Shown one piece after another: positions 45,251 to 58,984 of a DNA stretch of 64,000 bases. A model generated the notes under the pieces. The model was given only the letters and a program-made list of their open reading frames with translations. It did no database searches and was not told where the DNA came from. The stretch's first letter is position 1, and each line of letters begins with the position of its first letter. A program made the position numbers and the translations under genes. The DNA is from Ridgeia piscesae (Eukaryota; Annelida; Polychaeta; Sabellida; Siboglinidae), in assembly GCA_025642075.2 (NCBI GenBank), contig JAODUO010000429.1, positions 106,001 through 170,000 on the forward strand. The letters are read 5' to 3'.

Positions 45251-46074
45251 GCCATGCTCTGAATCTGTGCCTCAAATGACATGCGCTAATTCTGTGTAAT
45301 GTCTGCTGTTCTTCCAAAGACTTGAAATCAGGTTACCATGACAACATGAGATAAACAATGATTAAGTGACTACTCGGGGTAAGCCAATATTAAAAATTAT
45401 CCCGTATTTTAATGTTAGATGTACATAAACAATCAGCTTACCGGTATATTTGCTTTATTTCTAAAACTGCATTATCAGTTACTGTATTGTAAATATTGTA
45501 AATTTGCCTGTGAATGGCCAAATTGGCAGAATTGCTGGCATTTTATTGATATTCATGCCAACAGTATAATAACTACAAAAGTTCCAATTGTAGTGACAAA
45601 ATTGTTGCATTTTCAATGCAACGAATGACTCAAGTTGGTCTCCAAAAATGGAGTTACTTCTTGACACCATGGTGGCTCACAAGATTCATAGACTCCACTT
45701 CCAGGCAATCCTGCCTCAATCCAGCACCCAGACACAACTACGCACGCTGTCAGTGTGTAAAAAGTCTGTGAAGGCTCGAGCAGACCCCACAGTTCTATAT
45801 CACGTGTAAAGTAAGACCCGCGGACATATTTCAGTGATTACTGTATGAAATATGAGACAAGTCCCAACCGTAGACTGAGATGAGTTTTAGTCTAGAAATT
45901 CAGCGCTCGTGGCATGGATTCACGCAATCTGGATACCTGCAGGGACACCGATAAACTAAAGTTGCTATTTCTGGCCAGGTAGAGAACTACTGGAGATGCG
46001 TTTTACTGTAGAGTGTTGTGCCTCGGGGTTGTTTCAGAAGATGTGTATGTAAACTGTTGTGACATGTTCCCTGT

Positions 46075-46290
46075 AGATATACAAATAGTTGGAGGCCTAA
46101 AAATAGTGGGATGTTGGCATCAAAATCAGTGGAAGTTTGGAGATGAAGTCTTAAAATTGGTGGGAGGCAAGCTTCAAAGGAAGTGGGAGGATGGCCCCAA
46201 AACAAATGGGATGTTGGCTCAAAGAGGGAGATTTGGAAGATTGGATCAACAATAAGTGGGAGGTTGGGCCCAAAACAAGTGGAGGTACAA
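46075..46290 (+). repeat. degenerate short tandem repeat, about 30-bp period
   Basis: GTGGGAGG(A/T)TGG and CCCAAAACAA(G/A)TGG words recur about seven times with poor conservation. It is an old decaying minisatellite. Confidence 0.6.
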
Positions 46291-47644
46291 GGCTGATCCC
46301 AAAGCATGTTGGAGATTGTCAACTTGGCTACCACTGCGCACCTATTTTTTTTAAACAGGCATGAGAATTTGGCGGCTAGGCTGAAACAACCGCCACAGCC
46401 CTATTTTAATGGATGCTCAAAGTTACTGATACACAGTACTGCCACCTGGTGTGTGTAAAAGGAACTGCCGACACATAAAACATCGGAGATATTTCACCAT
46501 TTCGGAGATATTTCACCATTGTATACCTTACAATTTTATAATATAAATACTACACTGTTTGTAATTTTGTGCATAGAATAAAAAATAAATTCTTAAGGAG
46601 ATCTCAAAAAACAATTAAACATCATTATAATGCTCTTAAATGAATCTATCTATGAATACTAACTTTGAAAGTTTTATGCGATTTGGGCTCATTTTAAATA
46701 ATGAATTACTGAATCATTAGGTCAATACTGATAAACAGGTACATGTGATTTTTATATGAAACAAATTGGGAGTCATACAAAATATAACACATTTGGGCAA
46801 TGGAGATATCTGAACATGTGTAGTTTATATAATAAACACGATTTTACTATAACAACTAACAGACTGGCCTTCTTCGTTTGTCCTCATAACAATTTCAGAA
46901 GTTTCCCTCTGCAACTTATGCAGAATTACACTCCACGGACAACTGGCATTAGCAATAAAAACGACACTATCGGCTATCAGGAAGTCAAGCTGCAATAACC
47001 AGCATCCCTGACCGGTGCCCAGCGGTACTTTCGGCCGACGAGGAAGAGTCCGGCCATAGACTGTAAGGTGTTTAGCGTGGCAATTAACGAGTGCTGGCAG
47101 TGATGTACGGAAGCTACTGGGATGACCCAACACAGCATCCACAGACCAGCTCCTAATGTTCACAGATAACCACAGCAGCTCGGCAGAAGAGAGAGTGCTC
47201 CTGGCCAAGATAAACCTCTGGCAGCCAGGGCTGTACGTACAGTCAACATACCCACCTCTGACTGGTCGCCAGTATGCCAGTTGTCAACAGGTCTCTTAAC
47301 ACTTTGGTGGTTCATTACCTGGTGCACATTCTCACCACATTCACTCATTACTGTTGACTTGCACGGTTATTCGGGTCTTATATTTGATCAGAGATCATCC
47401 TGGTAACATGAAAAGGTAAAAGGGAAGTTCTTATATAGCCCAGCATCAAATCCTCAGCATTGCTCAATGTGCTTTACACTTTACTTACTACATGAATAAT
47501 ATAAATGTATACTAGTAACAACTATGAACATCAAAGAAAATAACTACATGTATCCTGTCAAATGATTTCCTTCTTGTCAGAAAAAGCCTGTTTTGTGTTA
47601 ATCTTCACATGTTACCAAGATCGCACACTTGTTAATCAATACAT

Positions 47645-47650
<6 letters not shown>

Positions 47651-47682
<32 letters not shown>

Positions 47683-47683
47683 T

Positions 47684-47762
<79 letters not shown>
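47651..47762. repeat. (AT)n microsatellite
   Basis: About 110 bp of alternating AT with two small breaks. Confidence 0.96.
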
Positions 47763-47765
<3 letters not shown>

Positions 47766-49023
47766 TGCAGTAGCATCATTTATCATTTCCTCAAACTATA
47801 CTGACATCTGGTACACCAAATTCCGCGGCCTAATGTCTGATTTCAAATAAATGAGACCAACAGAACTTCAAAGATGCAGGCAAAATCAATGCAGATGAAA
47901 TGCCGTAAAAAAATCCGTGTAGACAGTTCAATCACTTTCCTTAGTCCAGTTAGAAGACGACAGTATAAGTCTCCGCAGCCCCAAGGTAAAACCTATATAG
48001 ATTCTCTCTCTCTAGTAGGGTCCAGCACAGGTAATGCCAACAACGGTACAATAAACACTTTTTTTGTATCACATGGGATTTTTATGTCAGTTTTCATTGA
48101 TTTAGGTCATTCTGGATACAGATTAGGATACTGACCAGGACTTAGACTTTTTTCAAATGTGTTTTATTGCTTGTAAGAGTAAAAATTCCTAATTTATTTG
48201 TATTGATTGAATTTTGAACAATTAACTTGCTTATAAATTGTCGTTGGGGTGAAAGGTTGTCCCCAGAAATGCATGTTATGGGGCATGATTGATGGTAGGT
48301 GAAATATCTAGAATGGTGACTTCCAAAACAGGTTAGAGATGAGAGGCGAAGAATCCTGTCACATACTTAATTGTTTGTCTTTATGTCTGCTAATACATAC
48401 ATCAGAGTTCTACTCTTGCCCACATTAATTAGGATTGTGATTAGAATATAGTGTGCATGTATCATTAAACACAGTTACCGTGCATTTTTGCTAGTAGTGT
48501 TGTGTGACTTAATTTCAGGGACATCATACTATGGCATTGTTTATCATGCATACATATCCTGTATGACATAACTTTTTATTTTATCTTTTCTAAGTTCGGT
48601 TTCAGAATTTTACATATACAAATCTGTGTTATCATACTGTACCTCTGCAATATACTATGCCAGTTGATACAACCAGCTCTACTAAAATGTGACACTTCCA
48701 ACAGGAGCTCTCCGAGTAGCCCGGAGTAGGAGATAAGATTACAAGTGCTTCCTGTCTGAATGGTGGATCCACACACTGAGGAATGCTGCAGCAACTACAA
48801 TATCTGCTGCAGACATTGTTCTAACTAGCAGATTCCTTATCCATCTCGTTCTGCGCTGGTCAACAGTGGTCAGAGAAACTTGACCGTTGTGATTACAGTA
48901 ACTAGACATTGCAATTTACAACAGGTTAAGAGATTGTAATTCAGTCTTGACGAATCACTGAGCTTAACTTTGTACAGTCAGCATTAGTTGGTAGACTACA
49001 TGTACATGACACTGGCCACATAG

Positions 49024-49325
49024 CTTTATGTAGAGACCCGTCCACCCGTCATTTGGACGGGTAAAAACGAATATGGACGGGTAGAAATATGGTGGACGGG
49101 TCGTGGATGGGTACAAAAATGAAGGAGCAAGAAAAAAGTCTTCCAAAACCATAGATATTGTTAGTTATGCCTTGAAAGTGAGTGAAAATGGTGTCGCATG
49201 TGTGTTTGTAGTCCATTTCAAGTCATCAGACACATTTAAAAGTTTGTAAACTGACTTAACAGTTAACATCCATGTGTCCACAAAAACATGTGTGACTGGC
49301 AATAATTTTATCCTGCATAAAGCCC
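49024..49325 (-). mobile_element. dispersed repeat, copy 2 of 3 (inverted)
   Basis: The reverse complement of the family at 45040 and 56208. It begins TAGAGACCCGTCCACCCGTC and ends near GTTAACATCCATGTGTCC. It contains extra GGACGGGTA units, so the GGGTGGACGGGT block differs in copy number between members. Confidence 0.72.
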
Positions 49326-52300
49326 TGACTGGCCATATTGCATTTTGGAATAAATACTAGAATATAATACATACATGATTGATAGAATACATAAAACAGC
49401 AAGGGTCTTTGATTTAAAACATGTGCTGGTTACTGTTACAGAACTGGTTTAGTTGGCAACTGAAGCCCGGTCAGAGCAGACCAGAGACATGTCTAACATA
49501 TCCAACATTACTCGTGTCGGAATTGTGAATAAATCTGGTTCATGAACATAAACAAGTCATGCAGAAAGACATTAATGTCGATGACATATCGTGAACACCT
49601 TTCATGGGACCTATTTTCCTGATGACTGGAAGAGGAAGACCAGACCTGTTATTTCACCTATAAGTAGACTCTGTATAAGCAATCTTGAAATCAACAAGAC
49701 GTGACTTGGGACATCCTGGGCTGGCATGTTCTTTGCTTACGTTTTCGGGCCAATATGCTAATTATCACTGTGTCCAAAATGATTAAGATCTCCAAGAAGT
49801 TGGCAAGCATCTTTGCAACCAGTGAGGTCTACAATGGCTATAAGATCACATAACCAAAAACAATGGAAGACCCCCATGTGTGGAACATACAAAACTAATC
49901 CTTCTGAGATTCGCCAATGGTGCATACATACAAAATAATTATATGGTCATCTCTTCTCACACCAAGACAACTGATCATGTTTGAGGTAGTTAGCATCGTC
50001 AGTAGACTGAAGCCTCTACAAGCTCACTACCAACGTACAGTGACTCGTCATATACCATCAGACCTTTGCCAGTTTACACCACACCTACTTTAGAAAGATG
50101 TTGATCATATACAATACTGGTTTGAAATGACCTCCACTGCCAAACACTAACAAAACAACAAAACCACTGCCTCATCTCGGAAAGAAGAAAAGGAATTGAC
50201 CTGGACATCTGACATGTCTATAGAACAAATTGTAACTCATCATGGCACCATTACACTGGCCTTGGAGGGTAAATAAATAGGGCAGATTAAGTAGCATGGA
50301 AGAGGACATGAAGACTGCTGAGTTGACCTGGGGCAAGCAGCAAGGAGACTATGAAGACACAGAGGTCTGGCAAGACCTTGTGCAAGCTACATCTAGGCAT
50401 GAAAAGGGTAGGTAAGTAAGTCCTACAAACTTGTAACACCTACGCTGCCCAAACACACTGCACTGGTTGGCGTGAATGTTCAATATGCGCTGACCACGTG
50501 GCTGAAATACACCAAGAACCCTCACTGTCCAGCACCGAGGGACTACCTGAAATAGCACCAACATTTGGTCCCGAACTGCGGCATAGCTGATACTGCCATG
50601 TTGAACTTGGCCAGCTGGGGGCTACCACAGAACTCTAGATATTGGTCAATACATACCACACACAAAGTCAACTACTGGACGCTGGCCAGTATGTACTGCA
50701 TTACCACAATTAGTGTCACTGCTTGACAAATGAAACCTTCCCACACAGATCTTGGATTCAGAACAAAACGTTCCCCAAATCGTAATAGTAGTAGTTCCTT
50801 TAATCAAAACCTACATTTTCCAAACTACATGTACATACATTTAGTTGTGTATACACAATGTTTGAAGGGGAAAACTGGAAGTCGTTGACTTTTTATTTAA
50901 GTTTACCCTAGACAATCTTATTAAGGTAAATAGTTGCCACATGTGCACTTGTCTACATACTGGAATCAGTACATACTATTATATAAATATAAGATACAAC
51001 AGTTAGCACATATTAAAATAGCAAATTTCAGTTTGATAACAATCACATTTCTTTGGTAACATATTTGTGAAATAGATACTTTTTGTATTAAGATTAAAAT
51101 GCATTCATATTAGCTATGTTTTTGTGTCGTTACTCATAAAATTCCACAATCACACTTTGTATACGGAGAGATTCATTGATCTTGATGTGAAATGAACACA
51201 TATTCTTTCTAGATCATGACAGGCTCTCAGTAAATAGGTCGTTTCCTGTTTAACAAAGATACGCTGAATGTTTGATGGCAAACAGCAAAGCTTACTATAT
51301 TATAGTAAGCTTTGTACATAAACAATGCCATTTGTAATTCAATATCTAGAAATTTCAAGACATGCAATTGTTGAAAAAGTGAATTTGTGTGATCCAAACA
51401 CTTGGCACCATACATAATGCAAATAATTTATTTTTTGCAGCAAGACTATGCCATAAAAAGGCTAGTGCTCAAAAGGACACAATGGAGAAAGCTGATTGAG
51501 CGAGGCGATGAATATGAAGCCGAACTAATACACAGTTCGTATACATAATACATCATGGTATCTAGTCAACAGTACTGTTTGGAGTGCTCTATACCTTGGG
51601 CCTTCCAACACCATCTAACCACACGTGGAAACATTCAGCCACACTCCAGTTACTACATGAAGACTAGTTCACAAATATCTGCCTCTACCCCATGCCAGGT
51701 CCTCATATTTACACAGATGAGTGAACTGAAGCAATGCTGAGTGAACAAGCTTCTAAACAGCAGCAGGAAGAAACATTTTCAAAGGACAGTTTTGTGTTCT
51801 AATCCCTACATATAATAGAGTACCTAATGCATATATAAGCTACATTTTTGAAATTTGAAGACAATTAACACAATATAAAAACACACAAGCTTTTTATTTT
51901 TAAGTGTAGTGTTTATTCGCGCAATAATTACAACTAACATTTTATTTACAAAATAAATCTATATATTAATATGATGGCATTCAACAGAAACCAGCCTACG
52001 TCCATTCTACAGACATACAGAGTGAAGCTGATATCTCTATATCAAGTAGGAGAGTTTTGAGATGGTGTCTGGCAACGCTGCAGCTAAGCCACGCAACTCT
52101 TAACTATTGCACAAGTCCTATAAAAACTACCACCGCTGATAAAGTTATCCTCAGGAGCATGCCTATGTCCAAACGCTCCTCTTACACAACATAAATCACC
52201 GCACTGCACCACACCAGGAAATATCCACTGAACTGCTATTTCCTATATATGCACAGCTGGATGAAGATTTTCTCTGCTTTTTACCCTCGTGCCAGTCCGT

Positions 52301-53580
52301 ATCAGTGGAGCAGAGAGAGATAGGTCTACCAGGCTGATAAACAGGTGTTGGTGTTTGTGTAATGCATCGATTGGCAATATCTTTCAACTCTGAGACATCC
52401 ATGAACCAAAACACTGATTTTGTTTAATTATGTACACATCATTCCAATATTAAATAGTTACAGAATAAACAACAAAGATATGGAGTCTCCATGTTTGTGC
52501 TGTGTCTTGTTCAAAGGACAATATATAATGTCATAAAAATAAATCTCAGAAACTCCTAATTTTTGTCATTCAATGCTAATGCTAAAGCTTCGTCGTGTCA
52601 TAGACATGCACACGCATGCAAAGCACATGTCCAATACATGTTACAAATGTTGTGCAGGAAGAAATGCCAGCAGGGCTCTAGCTACATGCTGTCTAGTCTG
52701 ACAGTGAGGCAGTAGGACCCCAGCATGAGGCAGGCTCCCTGCCCCTGCATGGCCACACTGATATCTAACAGCATGCAGGTGTAAGTTAGATAACATGTGT
52801 GCACTTTAGGCTTTCTGTCTGTGACACATATGCCGGCCGCCCAAATTGTGCTGTACCTACTCCAAAATAAGAACATTTCAACAACAAAATAACTGAATGT
52901 ATATGACACTATGCCGTTAATAATTAGTATTAAAACTATTTGTTTTCCTAGTTTTTACACTGTCACCTATAGTTTATAACATATTTCACTTATTTTGAAC
53001 AATGCGTCACCTAATTTTGTAGGGTGAATATATTTCACACAACTTTTGTACACACCACAGGTAGTACCTTGGACAGGTAGTATTGATTACCAATATTTAT
53101 TATTTAATCTTAACCTTTTTATTAGTTTCTGAACCACAATTATGTGAAACAGGCAATTAAAAAACTATTCCCATTGTTTTTTTTCAGCGCCATAAAATTG
53201 CCAGTTCAAGAATTGTATATGTTGACAGACTTATAATACAGACTCAGAAACGTATGTTATGAAAACCATGACGGACAATAAAACAATTATCATCATGCTG
53301 CCTGTTTTAACCAAAACAACCTACCCTGTGGGGTAAGTATTGCCTCTCAGCATTTTTGTACAAGCAATTGAAATCAACATTACAAACCACAAAATCCAAT
53401 CCCGTGCTAATATAACTAACATGTACATAGTACATAATCAGTCCACACAACACACATAGAACGCGAGTTTTTTCCCACGACAGTCAACTATAGTTCACCA
53501 GACTCCCACACAGCTAAAAATCAACGTAATCACCCCATGAGAAGACCCTCAAAACACCCAGAAACAACCAAGACACTCAC

Positions 53581-53591
53581 CTGGATGCCAT
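53581..53591 (-). CDS. candidate alternative first coding exon (MAS-R)
   Basis: ATGGCATCCAG followed by a consensus donor GTGAGT. The three codons MAS plus AG join the exon at 40606 exactly in frame (AG+G gives Arg, then GSAPNFAQKP). A TAA lies in the same frame 27-30 nt upstream of the ATG, so this ATG would be the true start of any transcript that begins nearby. A minus-strand transcript from here would encode a shorter twitchin that starts at Ig A. Such a short exon can arise by chance, and no transcript evidence is available. Confidence 0.4.
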
Positions 53592-53639
53592 GTTAAGCTG
53601 ATATGAAACCTGCTGGAGTTAAAGCATCCAACGCATGAA

Positions 53640-53960
53640 GTGATCACGACTAGTTCTACAACTATACTACTTCGTTCCTGGGTTGCCGGGGCCAACTCTG
53701 TGAGTGGAAGAGGTGGCGTACGTAGCCAAGTACTTGTGGGAGCCTGCGTATACGGCAGTCCGTGTTTGGCAGCCAGCAGCTACAACTGCCCACAAGTATT
53801 GACCGTGCGCGTCAGCTGGCCTTGCCGGGATCTGGGGGGAGGGGGGGGTGACTCTCACCTTTACCTTTTAACTTGATACGCCTCTGCGACCTACCTCTAC
53901 AGGAATAGCTGTCTGCCAATAGTTGCCGGAGGTCAACCGTTGCCGCGGCAACCGACGCCT
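53640..53960 (-). promoter_or_regulatory. GC-rich candidate internal promoter with RFX-type X-box
   Basis: A 300-bp island clearly richer in G+C and CpG than its AT-rich surroundings, lying 50-370 bp upstream of the candidate ATG exon. At 53939-53952 it contains GTTGCCGCGGCAAC, a perfect palindrome that fits the RFX X-box pattern (GTTGCC-2N-GGCAAC). A run of G (53836-53848) precedes it in gene direction. No TATA box was identified. Promoter activity is inferred. Confidence 0.4.
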
Positions 53961-56015
53961 ATGCCAGTGCTGGCAGGAGAATATGGGTGCATATTTGTTC
54001 TGGAATTATTACATTAGGAAAGGACAGTGCTCCATCTGGGACATATTTGTGCCAAAATTATTACTGGATTGAAGGGAGCAGCATGATTGGCATTAGACCT
54101 GTCATGTGGTTGATTTGTGACAATCCCTGTGATGTAGTTTGTATAATGACTACATAATCTAAGTTCTGTACAGTATCACTGAGTATTATTTCTACATATA
54201 AAATGTTCTAGTAATTTGTTTTACATAAAAATGTAGTCAAATGATAATTAGCAAATTCTTCAAAATAATGTCTTCAAAAGTAATTTGACTCTGCCTAAAA
54301 CATATTGTAAATAAAAAAATCCTGGTTTTTCGTGTAACTTGTAATATGACAACATCGTAATACATAACAACGAATGAGTGATGCTTCCATAAACACTGGA
54401 TATCCCAACTTTACTACAACCATTTTTTTCCAGGTAATATTACATTAAAACATCAGAATCTGATGTTCCTTCTTTAAAAGGGAGCTGAAACAATTGAACA
54501 ACCATTATCATAACATAAGAATTTAGAGGATATGTGACCATGATTTTATGGGGATGGTGCCATATAGTTTTTATATATCACTGATGAGAATGAAGCCATG
54601 ATATATTTTTAATATTGTTTCAAATTTGGATATAATTGATCACTGGACGCAGCCATATTACCACCAAGCTGCATTTTGGTTGACTAGTTCCTATCTACTC
54701 AATGTAAAAAAAAATTCTGCTTCACTTCATCAAAAGACATTTCTGCATACACATAAATATGGTGTCAAATTACATATTGCAGGCATTATATAGATCAGAT
54801 TGATGTTCGAAATGAATAAGTTAACTTAAATTACAACGATTTACAACTTATGAAATAATTTCAAACGCCTCGCTAGTCGGTCTTCATTAATATTCATGAA
54901 GTCAGGACACGCAAATTTGCATGTGCTCTGTCAGTGAAATGGACTGTATTTTCTACCAATCTCAAATAAACAAATAATTTGAATATGACTGTTGTCATGC
55001 GGATTCCCTAATTCAGGGGAATTCCACATTCCGCAACTACCCATGCTGTTTAAAAGGCTTTCATATGTTATAAATCGTCATAATTGTCTTTTTCTTTTTA
55101 ACATGTAACAACTGATGTATTGATCTATAACACTTAGGCTACCATATATATAATACGGCACCATATTCTAGTTTTTGCGCAGAAATTTTTATTGATGAAG
55201 TAAATCAGAAAACAAGTTACACTGAGTAGATAGGAGCTAATTAAAGCAAATGCAGCTCGAGCGAAATATGGTGGTGCTCAGTGGTTAATAATATCCGAGG
55301 ATGAAAACAATATTTAAAATATACCGCGGCTCCGATCTCTCTATATTGTGGTCACACATGCTCAAAATGGCACGTTGTTATGTTTGGGCAATGGTTGTTT
55401 AAGCCTTGAGGGTTTCAGACCCCCTTTTAATTATATGCACCGTTTTCCATAATTTTTTTATTCTTCTGTTTACTTTCACTTTTTAAATAACGCCAATAAA
55501 GACATATTTATTTAAATTATTTCCTACTGTAAACAACTGACTGGTACAAAGAGACTAAACTCGTAGACCTCTGAACCAGGAGGGGACACCTGAATATATG
55601 TGACTAGAGCTGACACTACCCGATAGCACAGAGCTCTCCTGCAAGACCCATCTCTCTCGACTTGACACAGTCCTCTCATGTGGTGAGAACCATTTGGTTG
55701 ACCCAGAACCTAAACAAGGCCAACAGTGCTCAAAGCTGTACCCACGGTGCTTGCATACGCGTTCAGAGTTTGAAAGCCCAACGTAGCTACAGCAATAAGG
55801 ACAGTAACCCAGAAACAATTTGATATTTCAAGTGAATACATTTTATAAGAAAAATATGACAATGATACTTCTTATAAATTTGTCTATATTTGACTGAACA
55901 TTTTAACTGTTTGTCTGATACTATGAAATATGGGTCTAGTATAGATCTACAAGATTCAATCAAACATCATTTTAAAATATATATATCTGCCATGGATCTT
56001 TTCTTAAAATAATGT

Positions 56016-56170
56016 GACGAGGGATGGAGGGAGGGAGGGGAGAGGGAGCGAGGCATGGAGGGAGGGAGGGGAGAGGGAGCGAGGTATGGAGGGAGGGAGG
56101 GGAGAGGGAGGGAGGGATGGAGGGAGGCATGGAGGGAGGGAGGCAGGGAGCGAGGGAGGCATGGAGGGAG
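56016..56170 (+). repeat. 31-bp purine-rich minisatellite
   Basis: Units of ATGGAGGGAGGGAGGGGAGA plus GGGAGCGAGGC repeat at 31 bp (56054, 56085), with shorter variants at the right. It is G-run rich on the plus strand. A related GGGAGGGA tract lies at 56460-56530. Confidence 0.9.
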
Positions 56171-56207
56171 CAGGGCTTTATGCAGGTTCATATCTTTGAG
56201 TCAAACC

Positions 56208-56458
56208 TTTTTTGATGGACATGTGCATATTAACTCATATATATACAAGCCAGTTGAAATGTGTTTTATGCATTGAAATAACTACAAATACACGTGTAAC
56301 ACCCATTTTCAAGGCATAACTTATCATACGTATGATTTTGGAGGACCTTTTCTCTCTTTTTTTACCCGTCCACCCACCACCTGTCCACTGATATTTCTAC
56401 CTGTTCACAATGCGTTTTACCCGTCCAACTGATGGGTGGACGGGTCTCTACATAAACC
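56208..56458 (+). mobile_element. dispersed repeat, copy 3 of 3
   Basis: Same family as 45040 (plus) and 49024 (minus). It shares GTTTTATGCAT, CATTTTCAAGGCATAA, TTTACCCGTCCA and the terminal GATGGGTGGACGGGTCTCTA. It sits directly between two purine-rich tracts. Confidence 0.72.
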
Positions 56459-56541
56459 TATGGGAGGGACGGGGAGAGAGTGGGGAGGGGAGGAAGGACA
56501 GATTGAGGGATGGAAGGAGTGAGGGATGGAATGAGGAAGGG

Positions 56542-57117
56542 AGCTGACCATGGATATAATCCCCAAGTCCTTACAACTACCTCCCACTCACATAATTCCT
56601 TCAACATGGACTCCGTAGCTGGACATGAATCGAATTTGGGCAACTGTTTTTTTACACTCCACATTATTTATACTCCAGATCGAGGGAGGAAAGGTGGGAG
56701 AGAGAGAACAAAAAGGGGGGAAAGGAAGGACGGGGGGACACATGGAGATGGAGGAAGAGAGGGTGAGCTTGATTGTGATAAGAAAGGGAGAAGGTGGGAG
56801 GGAGAGAGTGGAACAAGACGAGAGACAAAATGCTGGAGACAGGAAGAAGGAAACAAAGGATTTGTAAAGGGTGATGAAGAGGGCAGTGCAACACTTTACT
56901 GAGATAAAAGAAATAAAACTGTCCAGTATCGAGGTCAGCCTGAATACATGGACAAAGAGGTCACCAACAACAAAAACAACTCATAAATAGCTGACCACAG
57001 ATATAATCCCCAACACCCAAGGCTATGACCACCTCCCACTCACATAGTTCCCCCAACGTTGACCCCCTCTGCGGACATGAACCAACCCTGGGCAGCTGTT
57101 TTTTACACTCTACATTG
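56542..57117 (+). repeat. two 125-bp direct repeats with SINE-like core
   Basis: Segments 56542-56665 and 56991-57117 align along their length (GCTGACCA, ATATAATCCCCAA, ACCTCCCACTCACATA, GGCA(A/G)CTGTTTTTTACACT). Their right ends resemble GGGCAAGTTTTTTCACTCTA in the SINE at 34690-34720, so both may be truncated members of a related family. Between them lies purine-rich DNA. Confidence 0.65.
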
Positions 57118-57450
57118 CGAGGTCATTTGGCAGCAATGGTACCACTGCCACCGCAGCTGTTACCCGCCCAATATGGACAGCCACACCTGGCTGACCAGTG
57201 CAAGCAGGTGAGGTCGCCCACTGCTACCTGGACAACTGAGGTCAATCTCAGAAGCGCCTAAGTATTCCAACAAGGCGGTCATCTTATGATCTATGAAGTC
57301 CTGCATTCTAACATCTGTTTCAGTTCGATGTCCACATCACTTGGTCAACAGAACTGGTAGACTTAGATCACCTCTACAATGTATATATATCCACACACGT
57401 ATAACGTATCTGATGTATATATCTTCTTTTTGTTCTTCTCAATCTCTTGT

Positions 57451-57469
57451 GGGGTGGGATGGGGTGGGG
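57451..57469 (+). other. G-quadruplex-type motif
   Basis: GGGGTGGGATGGGGTGGGG: four G-runs separated by loops of 1, 2 and 1 nt on the plus strand. It is a strict G4 pattern; no function is assigned. Confidence 0.75.
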
Positions 57470-58061
57470 TGATATTTAGTTGGTCATTCAACAAGTTGTC
57501 TCCACGTATTGAAAAAGATTCTGTTATTTTCTACTGCCCTCTACTGTTTACAGAGGTTTACCTTATCAAGATCCATCTTAACAATAGCAGTATAATTATC
57601 TTCATTTTGTTATCCTTGTCTATTTGTACACTCTTCCGTCAATCTCTGATGGTGTGTTCTAGTGTTAAATTATTGTATATCATTACTAAATTTGTAATAT
57701 TATCGTTATATTTATGTATATTTTTGCTCCCCATCAAGGATCTATTAAGCCATAGTTACACCAAAGGTATTGTTCTTTATTAACCCAGAATACATGCAAG
57801 ACAAAGTAAAAATTCAAACATGTTTCAAGAATTAGATATGGTATTCCACAAAACTATGCCCGACAGAATTTCTAATTGTTAGCTGGTTACTACAGTTACC
57901 AATTTTACACTAAATAGGATTTCATGGATGGATTACTTTTCATATCTAGACTTAATACACTGGAAATTTTAATAAGTGTCACAAAGAGCCTGTCTTCTTA
58001 AACAAAATAATATTTCCACTGTGATGATGTGTGGTTTTGCATAGCGTCGGTAAATGTCCAT

Positions 58062-58350
58062 CTAGACACTGACTGCCGTGTTATCAGAGTACCGGGGGTA
58101 GGTTGTTTTGGGAGAAGATAACCCAATTCTGGACAGGTATGTCATTCTAGACTGACCACTTCCTCTGTGGACATTTAAAGTACCACAGGTGGCATCACAG
58201 ACAGTCAGTGTCTAGGTGGAATCTAAACACTGACTGCCGTGATATCAGGTTAAGTTGTTTTAGGAGAAGCTAACCCAGTTCTGGACAGGTATGTCATTCT
58301 AGACTGACCATTTCCTGTGAACTTTTATAGTACCACAGGTGCTATCACAG
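58062..58350 (+). repeat. tandem duplication of about 130-160 bp
   Basis: 58062-58200 and 58225-58350 share CACTGACTGCCGTG, GAGAAG.TAACCCA, TTCTGGACAGGTATGTCATT, CTAGACTGACCA and AGTACCACAGGTG..ATCACAG. The copies are diverged by small indels. Non-coding. Confidence 0.8.
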
Positions 58351-58984
58351 ATTAACTTAAATACTCCTGTTATTCTAGGAGTTTTCTTTGGCAACAATTT
58401 CATTTTTATGTTTATATTTCTCAAATATGTCACTGCTGTCAATCATAAAACATTTTTTGTTCTGGTAATTAGATGTGTTTCTATTGTTATGACTGTTAGA
58501 TGTCAGTGCAGTAAGGTGACATCACAGGTTTAGGATCAGTGGTGCCTTAGATGCTTAAACACCTGCCACCTGGACCTATCATCCAACTTTAGATCGTAAC
58601 TGGGGTAATTAATGATTGGATGCTTGGTGCGTGAGATGTTTGGTTTCAACCCCGAGGCCAGATACTAATCCTTTTGTAAATGTTGGGTACCACTTGCCGA
58701 ATCACCTTACGCCAGGTAGTGTATACGGGAAGGACATTGGATGGGACAGTGACAGACATATAAGTCCTTCTACTTAGTGACTATGACAGAGGAAGTACCA
58801 GATGTCATGAGATTACCACTTGTAAATTTATGCAAGCTCTCTGAAAACTGATGCAACTTTGTCAAGTAGAGACGACAAAGTCATATTCAAGACATACGTG
58901 AGATGATTCAAATGCACCCTTAGTCTATGCAAACTCCTTAGTAGTACGGATCTGAGACCTGTTGCTAAAGTTCAGCTGGTACAG

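Noticed and set aside
57379..57783. 134-codon plus frame with hydrophobic stretches
   Set aside because: Composition follows AT/T-rich DNA, and no domain or conserved motif is visible.
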